Positions 11,022-22,700 of a stretch of 64,000 nt of DNA are shown piece by piece. This DNA is from Tragulus kanchil (taxonomy: Eukaryota; Chordata; Mammalia; Artiodactyla; Tragulidae), in assembly GCA_022376925.1 (NCBI GenBank), contig JAIOJX010000025.1, positions 138,591,301-138,655,300 on the forward strand, in the 5' to 3' direction. Within the stretch, counting starts at the first letter, position 1, and every line of letters begins with the position of its first letter. Both the position numbers and the translations under genes were made by a program. Below the pieces are notes generated by a model, which was not told the DNA's origin, ran no database searches, and was given only the letters and a program-made list of their open reading frames with translations.

Positions 11022-14000
11022 AAATCTTTTCAGATAAGCAAGAACTAAAAGGGCTCTGCACTATCAAATCAGCTTTACAAGAAATATTAAAGGAATTTCT
11101 CTTAGTAAATAAAAGGCCACACCTAGAAAAATGAAAATTATGAAATGAAAAATCTCATTGGTAAAGGCAAGCTTTCAGTAAAGGTAGGAAATCATCCATG
11201 CACAAAGCTACTAGGAAGGTTAAAAGACAAAAGTAGTAAAGTTATCTATATCTAAAATAAGCAGTTAAGGGATACAGAGGACAACCAGAGTAAAAATACA
11301 ATATCAAAAGCAGTCATTATAAAGGGAGGAGAGTACAAATGCCGGATTCTTAAAATGTATTTGAAATTAAGAAATCAAGAACTGAAAACAATCATGTGTA
11401 AATACAGGTTGCTATATAAAAACCTCATGGTAACTACAAGTCAAACATCTATAATAGATACACAAAAGAAAAGGAATCCAAATGTAACACTAGTCATCAA
11501 ATCACAGGAAAACAAAAGAACGAGAACAAAAACTACAGAAACTACTCCCAAACAACAAAATGGCAATAAGAACATATATAGCAATAAACATCAGTAAACT
11601 AAATGTTCCAATCAAAAGACATTAAGTGGCTGAATGGAAAAAAAAAAAAGAGAAAGAAGACCCATACACATCCTGCCTATAGGAGATTCACAAACTGAAA
11701 GTGAAGGGATGCAAAAGGTGTTAAATACAAATGGAAATCAAAAGAAAGCCAGAGTAGCAATGCTTATTATATCTGATAACATAGATGTTAAAGATTGTTG
11801 GAGGAGACAACACTACATGATGGAGGCTAAACGATACCCTACTAAGGAAAACCAATGGATTCCTGAAAAAATCAAGGAGGAAATTAAAAAAGAATACCTA
11901 GAGCAAAAAAATTTTAAAGGCTAAGAAAAAAAAATACCTAGAGACAAATGAAAATGAAAAACAGTTATCCAAAATCTATGGGGCATAGCAAAAGCAGTTC
12001 TAAGAAGTAAGTTTATGGCAATACAAGACCTCAAGAAAATCTCAAACCACAAAGCCTTACAGCTAAACTAGAAAAAGAATAAACAAACCCATAGTATAAG
12101 GTAAGAAATCATAAAGGCCAGAGCCAAATAAATGAAAGAGACTTTAAAAACAATACAATGACCAATGAAACTAAAAGATTCTCCTTTGACAAGATTCCTA
12201 TCTTTCTCAAACCATTCCCGAAAAACTGCAAAGGAAGGAATGCATCGGAACTCATTCTAGGAAGCTAGCATCATGGTGATACTAAAACCAGATAAAGATG
12301 TATCTGTATATATCTATATTTCTTTCTATAAAGAAAATTATAGGCCAGTATCGCTAATAAACATAACTGCAGAAATTCCTGAACCAAATACTAGTAAACT
12401 GAAACTAACAATACATTAAATAGAGCGTAAAATATGATCAAGTGGGATTTATCCCAGGGATGCAAGGGCTTTTTGATATCTGCAAATCAATAAGTATGGT
12501 ATACCACATTAACAAATCGAAGAATAAAACCCATATGATCATCTCAACAGATGCAGGAAAAGCTTCTGACAAAATTCAACATCTATTTATGATAAAATCT
12601 CTCCAGGTGTACATAAAGGGAACCTACCTCAACATAACAAAGGCCATATATGACAAACCCATAGCTAACATCATACTCAATGGTGAAAGGCTGAAAGCAT
12701 TCTCTCTAAGATCAGGAGTAAGACAGAGGAGTTCATTCTAGCTACTTTTATTCAGCGTAGTATTGGATGTCCTAGCCATAGCAAGACAAGAAAAATAAAA
12801 GGAATCCAAACTGGAAAGGAAGAAATAAAACTCACTATTTGCAGATAACATGATACTATACACAGAAAATTCTAAAGATACCATCAGAACACTACAAGAG
12901 TTCATCAATGAAATTAGTAAAGTTGTTGGATACAAATTAACATACAAAAGTCTGTTCCATTTCTATACACTAAAAATGAACCATCAGAGGAATGAAGTGT
13001 ATAATCCCATTTACCACTGTATCAAAATGAGCAGAATATCTAGGAATAAACCTTCCTTGAGGAGGTAAAATACCTGTATTTGGAAAACCATAAGGCACTG
13101 ATGCAAGATATTTGAAACTGAAAACTACACACACAGATAGAAAAATACCATATTCAGGGATTGGAAGAATTAATGTTAAAATGTTCATACTACCAAGGAA
13201 ACCTGCAGATTCAATGCAGTCTCTTATCACAATACCAAAGGTACTTTTCACAGGTAATTTTAAAATTTGCATGGAAACACAAAAGATCCAAAGTAGCCAA
13301 AACATCTTGAGAAAGAAGAATAGATCAGAACGAATCATACTCCTTGACTTCAAACTATGCTGCAAAGCTGCAATAATCAAAACAGTATGGTACTGGCAGA
13401 AGAGAGAGATATACATCAGTGGAACAGAATAGAGGGTCCAGAAATAAACCCACACACTTATGGTCAATTAATCTATGACAAAGGAGGTAAGAATACTAAA
13501 TGTAGGGGAAAAAAATCTATTCAATAACTGGTGCTGAAAAAACTAGACAGCTACATATAAAAGAATGAAATTAGAACATTTTCTAACACCATATACAGAA
13601 ATAAATTCAAGACGGATTAAAGACATAAATGTAAGACTGGAAACCATAAAACTCCTAGAGGAAAACATAGGCAGATTACTCTGACACAAATTGGAGCAAT
13701 ACTGTTTTGGATCTGTCTCCTAAAGCAAAGGAAATAAAAGCAAAAATAAACAAGTGGGACCTAATTTAGCTTAAAAACGTTAGTACAGCAAAGGAAATCA
13801 TCAACAAAGTGAAAAGAAAATCTACTGAATGGGAAAAAATATCTGCAAATGATATGACCAACATGTGGTTAAATCCAACACATATAAATCGCTCATACAA
13901 TTCAACATCATAAAAAATAAACAACCTTGACTAGAAACTGGGCAGAAGACCTAAAGAGAGATTTTTTCCCCAAACAGAAATGCAGATGACTAACAGGCTC

Positions 14001-14065
14001 ATAAAAAGTTCCTCAACATCACTAATTACTAGGGAAATACAAGTAAAAACTACAATGACAGCTCA

Positions 14066-15115
14066 CAGAATGGGAGAAAATCATAGCAAATGAAATAACA
14101 GACAAAGAATTAATCTCCAAAATCTACAAGCCAGTCAGACAACTCAGCACCAGAAAAATGAACAACCCAATCAAAAAATGGGAAAAACATCTAAATAGAC
14201 ATCTCACCAAAGAGGACATACAGATGGCCCAAAAGCACATGAAACAATGCTCAACCTTGCTTATTATTAGAGAAATGTAAATCAAAACTACAATGAGAGA
14301 TCACCTCACACCCGTCAGAATGGCCATCATCCACAAATCGACAGGCAATAAATGCTGGAGAGGGTGTGGAAAAAAGGCAACACTCCTGCATTGCTGGTGG
14401 GAATGTAAATTGATACAGCCTCTATGGAAGACAGTATGGAGATTCCATTAAAAACTAAAAATGGAAGTACCATATGACCCAGCAATCCTACTCTTAGGCT
14501 TATACCCTGATGAAATCAAAACTGAAAGAAGCATCTGTACCCCAATGTTCATTGCAGCTCTCTATACAATAGCTAGAACATGGAAGCAACCTAGATGTCC
14601 ATCAACAAATGACTGGATAAAGAAGCTCTGGTACATAGATACAATGGAATACTACTCAGCTGTTAAAAGAAATGCGTAAGAATCAGTCCTAATGAGGTGG
14701 TTGGATCTAGAACCTATCATAAAAAGTGAAGTAAGTCAAAAAGAGAAAGACAAGTACAGTATACTAACACACATATATGGAATCTAGTAAAAGGGTAATG
14801 ATAATACACGCAGTGAACCCATGGAAAAAAAGACAGAGAATAGACATATGGACATTGTGGGGAATGAACAGTGGGTGGGAGGCACAGAGGGAGTAACATG
14901 GAAACCTATACTATCATGTGTGAAAAAGATAGCTATTGTCATTGCGTTGAGGGAAAGGAGTACTTACAATGGCTTGGTGCGATGGCCTGGAGGGGTGGGA
15001 TCGGGGGCTGGGAGGGGGGAGGGGACCAGGGATATGTATATGACTGATCTGGGAACATGCATGTCTGTGAACAACAAAACTCTGTAAAAACTTTAAAATA
15101 AAGAAATAAATTTTT
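14066..15115 (+). mobile_element. 5'-truncated L1 nested in the older L1
   Basis: At 14066 the L1 text jumps back to an upstream ORF2 position and then runs to the ORF2 C-terminus ('[20 protein letters not shown]' near 14570-14630), a 3' UTR and an A-rich tail near 15110. The host L1 resumes with 'cctacaatgagatagc'. The flanks 'aaaactacaatga' and 'aaaacctacaatgaga' look like a diverged target-site duplication. The element is 5'-truncated, as is usual for L1. Confidence 0.75.
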
Positions 15116-15850
15116 AAAAAAAAAAACCTACAATGAGATAGCACGTCACACAGGTTAGGATGGGTATCATCAAAAAGAAAACAAATTTTGGCAAGAATGT
15201 GGAGAAAGGGAGCCCTCATATACTGTTGGGGGAAACATAAATTGCTGCAGCCACTGTGGAAAACAGTATGAAAGTTTCTTTAAAAAAAAAAGGCTAAAAA
15301 CAGAACTACCATATGATCCAGCAATTCTACCACTCTTGGATATATGTATCCAAAAAAAACAAACAAAAAAACACTAGTTCAAAAAAATATATGCACCCCA
15401 ATGTTCATAGCAGTATAATTCATAACTGCCAAGATATGGAAGCAACTTAAGTGTCCATCAACAGATGAATGGGTAAAGAGGATGGGTGGATGTATACAAT
15501 GGAATACTGCTCAGTCAAAAAAGAACAAAATTCTGCCATTTGCTACAAAATGGAGAGACTTGGTGGATATTACGCTAAATGAAATGAGTCAAAGAATGAT
15601 AAATACAGTATGATATTACTTACATTACCAGTGGGGAGAGGGACAGAAATAGTGACAAGAAATTAAGAGGTACAAACTATTATGTACAGAATAAATAAGC
15701 TGCAAGGATATATTGTATAACACAGGAGTATAGTCAATATTTTATAATAAAAATAAAGGAGCATAACATTTAAAAACTGTGAATTTCTACATAATCCTTA
15801 TATAATACTATACACTAACTCTACTTCAGTAATAAATAAATACATAATTT

Positions 15851-16378
15851 CTACTTAAAATAGCCCACATTTAGTTTCTACTGCTTGCAGCCAAGAACTC
15901 TGGCATGTTTGATATTTGAGATTCTACTGATGAATGAATGAACGAACACATGAAATGATACTACAGCTGACTGCAAAATCAGGGGAAAGGTCAGTAACTG
16001 AATATCTAAAGTTGTCTGGAATGCTGAGGGCCATATGGTTGGCTGTCACTGTTCACTGGCTTTGTTGGTTCTTCTCAGTATAGTCTTAGCTCACGACTCC
16101 CTCCCCACATGGCTTCTCCAGTAGATAGCCAGACTGATATGACCATTCAAGTGTTTCCCTGGCTATAAAAGTAGAAGCTACCAGACCTTAAAATTTAGGC
16201 TCAGAAGTGGCACAGTGTCACCATCACTGCATTCTGTTGGTTAAAGTAACTCACAGGCCAAGTCCAGGAGTAAAAGAAATTTCTTAAGAGATAATCTCTA
16301 ACATAAGACTATTCACATGCTCAATAATGTAAAATACCTTCAAACATGTCTTAGATATATTCTAAGGATTGTACTTCA
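15851..16378 (-). other. Downstream flank of AASDH, with MaLR-like LTR remnant
   Basis: This stretch should hold the AASDH 3' UTR. I see no clear AATAAA on the - strand. From about 16020 to 16300 the - strand resembles an MLT1-type LTR ('gacactgtgccacttctgagcc'). The true polyadenylation site remains unplaced. Confidence 0.4.
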
Positions 16379-16768
16379 TTATCTTTGATTGTTACCCAAT
16401 AAATCCAGGCAATAAACATAATTATTTCTACAGCCAATAATAAGCATTGATTCCCAGACCACAGGAGAAGAGAAAACTTCCCCAGGAAGTTGATATACAC
16501 TTTGCAACTGTCCACTTTTAGATTCCAAGATCCATAGTTTCCCATCAGTAGATGCTGCTGCCAGCAACATTTCACTGCTACAGTTGTGGTCATGGAAAGT
16601 AAATGGTGTTGAATACACTCTTGAAGTAGTTTCAAATTTCCACTGGAGGTGACCTTTCATACTACAACAGTAGATAAAGCAGTCATGGGAACCAAAAAAT
16701 ACCTCTTGCTCTGATGCTGAGGTACACGGGGATGAAAAGATCGGCTCACTGGTAGAGAACCGCCAAAC
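16379..16768 (-). CDS. AASDH: AASDH exon 15: last propeller blades and stop
   Basis: The acceptor 'tcaccctccag' precedes [20 protein letters not shown]. Repeated blades include '[20 protein letters not shown]', '[20 protein letters not shown]' and '[20 protein letters not shown]'. The stop TAA is at 16381-16379. The tail matches the human C-terminus closely. Confidence 0.95.
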   Translation of the reverse strand, partial: VWRFSTSEPIFSSPCTSASEQEVFFGSHDCFIYCCSMKGHLQWKFETTSRVYSTPFTFHDHNCSSEMLLAAASTDGKLWILESKSGQLQSVYQLPGEVFSSPVVWESMLIIGCRNNYVYCLDLLGNNQR

Positions 16769-19700
16769 CTGGAGGGTGACAGGAGCAAACATAATTCATC
16801 TCATTTCAACAGTTCTGTGGATTAAAGCTTTATGAAATTCTTAAGAAAATGTGAGAGATGTAGGCTACTGAATGGTAACTATACACAGAGAAAACAATGC
16901 TTTCTCCAAAAAGTAGCACCCTCAGGTTAGACCTCTGTCCCAGTGGTAAAATCTAGCACAAACATACAAAACGCCCTCATTATATAAATCACCGATTTGC
17001 GTAATATTATGAAGTAAAGTTAATTTTGAACCTCATTTAAACATTATTACTAATATGTTCTGAGACACTGATTTCTAAGATAAAACTGCACTGATTTTTC
17101 AGTGTATCTTATTAAAAACTGTATCTTACTCCTAATGTAGGAAGAAGGAGGTAGGTAAATAAGCTGAAAAGTTTATGTGTAATAAGTTAAACTAAAACTT
17201 TAAACAAAGAGCTATGAGTCATATGTCTACCCCTGGCTATATACTATTTGCTTATTTCAAAGCTACATAGATTACCCTGTCAGCCAATATTTTAAAACAC
17301 ACAGGAAGAAGAGGCATAAGTCTAAGATAGTGTTTACAAATCCACAGTAACAGAAAATTAAAAGACTGGGTATATTCATGATACATGATTTGTAATCTCA
17401 ATTTTCTTCCTGACTTGGGCAAAATCATTTTAATCTTTCTTTGGTGGATTCAAAAAAGAAAAAAAAAAGGAGTAATAATATTTGCCTTTTCTAACTATTT
17501 AGAAATCTAAAGGTGAGGGTATATTCAAATTACTCTGTAAATAAAAAATATTTATACCAACTAGTATGCCTTTGAGAAAGATAAGTAAAACAGAACTAGA
17601 CATTTTTAACTGTTTTTCAAAGTGAATGAACTTAATAAAAGATTTCACCACAGTATTTCCCTGGTGGCACAGTGGATAAGAATCTGCCTGCCAATGCAGG
17701 GGACACAAGTTCGATCCCTGGTTCAGGAAGATTCCATATGCCGTGGGCAAAAGGAAAAAAAAAAAATCCAGTGTACCACAACTACTGAGCTCAAGTTCTA
17801 TAGGCCTCAAGCTGCAATCAATGAGTCCCTCTGTTGCAACTGCTAAAGCCCATGATCCTACACCCTGCGCTCCACAACAAGAGAAGCCATCACAATGAGA
17901 AGCCTGTAACAAAGAGTAGTCCCTGCTCACAACTAGAGAAAGCCTGTACTCAGCAAGACCGGCACAACCAGAAATTTAAAATTTTTAAAAGTTAAAAAAA
18001 AAAACTATTAAAAAAGAACAATTTGGGCTTCCCTTGGTGGTCCAGTGGACACCGCCTTGCAGTGCAAGGGGCGCCGGTTCGATCCCTGGCCTGGGAAGAT
18101 CCCACGTGCCGCGGAGCGGCTGGACTGATGTGTCCAATTACCGAGCCAGAGCTCTGGGACGCATGCGCCCAGAACCAGCGCTCTGCGACGATAGAGGCCA
18201 CCGTGATGGGAGGCCCACAGGAGCCAAAGAACAAAGACGGATGAAAATAGATAAATGAAAGACCAATAGAAGTGGTCCGCCTGCTCCCCCACTCTCCAAA
18301 CCAACCCCCCCAAAAGAAAATAAATGTTTAAAAAATAAATAAATAAATAAAAAAGAACAATTTCATCACCAGGTAACTGTCACGCAGAATAAAAGAAATT
18401 GCTAGTATATGAGGGATAAAAACAGAATAAAATGCACTCAGGATCAACCCTAGCCATCAAAGAGGGCTAACTTATGTTGGAGCTAGAATACTCTCACATC
18501 CACCAAATAATCCCTCAAATCAAAACAGAGAAGCTGTGTCACAGTCTCTTGTGGGTGAAGAAGTAGAGATTATTATCCCAGCAAAAGATCTAACAAAACT
18601 CAGAAGGACCCTACCCTGCCAACCATAAAGTTGAATGTGGAACCTCCGTACAAAGTAAACAGATTTTGGTTTTCATAGAAAAAAGCATGGATTTACTTCA
18701 ATTTTTACAACCTAAACAGAGGTTATAATCAAGTTGGCTGACAATTAAAACAGAACTAGCTTTCAACACAATGGGTTAAATAATGTTGCTTAAAATTTTA
18801 CTTTAGTTGTCACTATTATGCCTTTGAGAAAGATAAGCGAAACAGAAGTAGACATGTTTACCTGTTCTCCACAGTGAGTAAAACAGAGTAAATTTCCATC
18901 TACGCAGCCAATCAGAATATACTGCAGGCAACACCGTGGAGAAGAAAAGAGTGGTTTTCCACAGGAATGTTTCCACACTCGGTCCCCAGTGGCCTGTCAC
19001 AGGCAAAATGCAAATTCACAACATTTAAATCACTCCACTAATCGATCACTTTTATAAAACAAATTCATAAACCTCCCAGAGGTTACCTCAGAAAACGATG
19101 ACATTATAAATGAAGCCAGTACACATATACACAGCTGTAAAATTAATGAATGCTGTTTATGAGAGCTAAGATAGAAACCTGCAATAAAACCAGGAAAGAA
19201 ATAACTAGCACATAAACTCTATCCCTAGAATGGGCATGAAGTTCTTGACAGGACTGAGAACATTCTGTGAATTAAAAAAACTGATAGGGGCTTCCCCTGG
19301 TGGTCCAGTGGGTAAGGACACCACCTTGCAGTGCAAGAGGCGCCGGTTCGATCCCTGGCCTGGGAAGATCCCACGTGCTGCAGAGTGGCTGGACCGATGT
19401 GTTCAATCACCGAGCCAGAGCTCTGGGGCGCATGTGCCCAGAGCCGGCACTCTGCGACGACAGACACCACCGCGGTGGGAGGCCCACAGGAGCCAAAGAA
19501 CAAAGACGGATGAAAATAGAGAAATGAAAGACCAATAGAAGTGGCCTGCCCACTCCCCTCCCTCCCCAACCCGACCCCCGTCCAAAATAAATAAATAAAT
19601 AAATCTTTAAAAAAAAAAAAAAAAACTGATAAAGGACATACACAGAACTTAGATTTTTCTCATCTCTCGCTAGACTTCATGTGAATCATTTTCATGAATT

Positions 19701-22700
19701 CTGGTTCAGTAATGTATGGACTATATCTAATTGGGATCTACTTCAAATGGTCAGAATTCAAAGCAAAAATAAAAAATATTAAAGAAAAACAGGTAATAAA
19801 TCAATAAATATTATTTTAGGCCTACAGGATTTACAGCCAGTAAAAGTCCTCCCAGTGTAGCAAAATACAAGTGATATGGAGTCAGGTTCAAACAGGGTGA
19901 AGACAAAACAGTTCCTCCTTCACTTCCCACACTTTAGAGGTTATAATCAAGTTGGCTGACAATTAAAACAGAACTAGCTTTCAACACAATGGGTTAAATA
20001 ATGTTGCTTAAAATTTTACTTTAGTTGTCACTATTATGCCTTTGAGAAAGATAAGCGAAACAGAAGTAGACATGTTTACCTGTTCTCCACAGTGAGTAAA
20101 ACAGAGTAAATTTCCATCTACGCAGCCAATCAGAATATACTGCAGGCAACACCGTGGAGAAGAAAAGAGTGGTTTTCCACAGGAATGTTTCCACACTCGG
20201 TCCCCAGTGGCCTGTCACAGGCAAAATGCAAATTCACAACATTTAAATCACTCCACTAATCGATCACTTTTATAAAACAAATTCATAAACCTCCCAGAGG
20301 TTACCTCAGAAAACGATGACATTATAAATGAAGCCAGTACACATATACACAGCTGTAAAATTAATGAATGCTGTTTATGAGAGCTAAGATAGAAACCTGC
20401 AATAAAACCAGGAAAGAAATAACTAGCACATAAACTCTATCCCTAGAATGGGCATGAAGTTCTTGACAGGACTGAGAACATTCTGTGAATTAAAAAAACT
20501 GATAGGGGCTTCCCCTGGTGGTCCAGTGGGTAAGGACACCACCTTGCAGTGCAAGAGGCGCCGGTTCGATCCCTGGCCTGGGAAGATCCCACGTGCTGCA
20601 GAGTGGCTGGACCGATGTGTTCAATCACCGAGCCAGAGCTCTGGGGCGCATGTGCCCAGAGCCGGCACTCTGCGACGACAGACACCACCGCGGTGGGAGG
20701 CCCACAGGAGCCAAAGAACAAAGACGGATGAAAATAGAGAAATGAAAGACCAATAGAAGTGGCCTGCCCACTCCCCTCCCTCCCCAACCCGACCCCCGCC
20801 CAAAATAAATAAATAAATAAATCTTTAAAAAAAAAAAAAAAACTGATAAAGGACATACACAGAACTTAGATTTTTCTCATCTCTCGCTAGACTTCATGTG
20901 AATCATTTTCATGAATTCTGGTTCAGTAATGTATGGACTATATCTAATTGGGATCTACTTCAAATGGTCAGAATTCAAAGCAAAAATAAAAAATATTAAA
21001 GAAAAACAGGTAATAAATCAATAAATATTATTTTAGGCCTACAGGATTTACAGCCAGTAAAAGTCCTCCCAGTGTAGCAAAATACAAGTGATATGGAGTC
21101 AGGTTCAAACAGGGTGAAGACAAAACAGTTCCTCCACATTTCAACTTCCAAACACACTTCTTTTTCTGTAAAAAAAGAAATTTAAAAAAAAGAAGAAAAG
21201 CAAATTAACTGGTTTCTGCTGATGATTAACAAAATCCACATATCCTGTCCTTTCTAATGTTATGTCTATCTAGTTAATATAATCTTTATTTTTACCATAA
21301 AGGTAATAAATATCACTGTGGAGAATTAAGTAGCATAAAAAGGAGACAAAAGGCAATCCCCAGGGGCTTCCCCTGGTGGTCCAGTGGGTAAGGACACCGC
21401 CTTGCAGTGCAAGGGGCGTCAGTTCGATCCCTGGCCTGGGAAGATGCCGCGTGCTGCGGAGCGGCTGGACCGGTGTGTCCAATTACCGAGCCGGAGCTCT
21501 GGAGCGCATGCGCCCAGAGCCAGCGCTCTGCAACCACAGACGTCACCGCGATGGGAGGCCCATAGGAGCCAAAGAACAAAGACGGATGAAAATAGATAAA
21601 TTAAAGACCAATAGAAGTGGCCCACCCGCTGCCCTCCCTCCCCAACCCGACCCCCGCCCAAAAATAAATAAACAAATAAATCTTTAAAAACAAACAAACA
21701 AAAAAGGCAATCCCCAGAGATTACCACTGTTAAGATTTTAGTATTTTCCCTTGTGATCTTTCTGGTAGACACACACACACAGTTTAATATACCTGAATAT
21801 TATAATTATCATATTATAATTCTGAATATTATATACTTTGTATCTAATTTAGTTGACTTATAGAACTTGCTAATATTACATTAATGGATCATATCCTATA
21901 TGAACATAGAATAACTTCTCTACCTTATCACTGAAAATTATTTGCAACTAATTTTTTAACATTATTAACAACTTGGAAGTAGACATTTTGGTGCTTATAT
22001 TTGTCCATGTTTCTGATTACTTTACCATGACAGATTTCTAGAAAAAGAATTTTACTGAATCAAAGGCTATGAAACAGTCACCTATTCAAATTGTCATACT
22101 GTCTTCCTCAAAAGCTTACTTTCCACCATTCTCATCAGCATTTAATGTTACCTTCTAATCTAGTAACATTTGCTTCTCTATCTCAAATTTGAAATTCTCA
22201 TTCCCTTGACTCTTAAACATATGAAATATTCAGATACATTTATTAGCCATTTCTTCTTCAGGGTCCTGTGCATTTATATCCTTTTTTATTTTTCTATCTC
22301 TGCATTTTTCTTATAGACTTGTATTTGCTCTTAACTTCACTTATAAATATAAATGAGTTTTAACTTTGTCATATTTGCTTCAAAAATTCTTCCCAGGGAC
22401 TTCCCTCGTGTTCCAGTGGCTAAGACTCTTGCTCCCAATGCAAGGGGCATGGGTTCAATTCCTGGTCAGGGAACTAGATCCCACATGCCACAACTAAGAC
22501 CCAGTTCGACCAAATAAATAAATTAAATACATTATTAAAAAAAAAAATTCTTCCCAATTTATTTCTTTTTAATTTTACAATTCTTAAATTTTATGTAATT
22601 AGGTCTCACTGATACTTTTGTGATTCTCCTCTATTGTTAAGATGGTAAACTCTAAGTTCTTCATATTTCATAAATGAGTCGATGGGAGGCCCACAGGAGC

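Larger units (their letters stand above)
7080..15850 (+). mobile_element. Composite L1 LINE, decayed, with nested insertions
   Basis: The left end carries the 'caagatggcgga' motif typical of an L1 5' region. An ORF1-like coiled-coil segment follows (8894-9060 and again around 10040-10190). ORF2 pieces appear from about 11350: a reverse-transcriptase stretch at 12442-12741 includes '[19 protein letters not shown]' and '[20 protein letters not shown]'. Many stops and frameshifts show it is dead. A Bov-tA SINE (7336-7530), a young CHR-type SINE (10729-11021) and a second L1 (about 14066-15115) interrupt it. The older L1 resumes around 15125 and ends near 15850. Tandem duplication 3 lies inside its 5' part. 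Confidence 0.85.
18718..21135 (+). repeat. Direct ~1.22 kb tandem duplication 4, includes AASDH exons 13-14
   Basis: Bases 18718-19918 recur at 19936-21135 with a shift of 1218 (1217 after one poly-A difference). Seventeen bases of filler separate the arms. The arms carry exon 14 and all or part of exon 13, plus one young SINE each. Confidence 0.92.
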
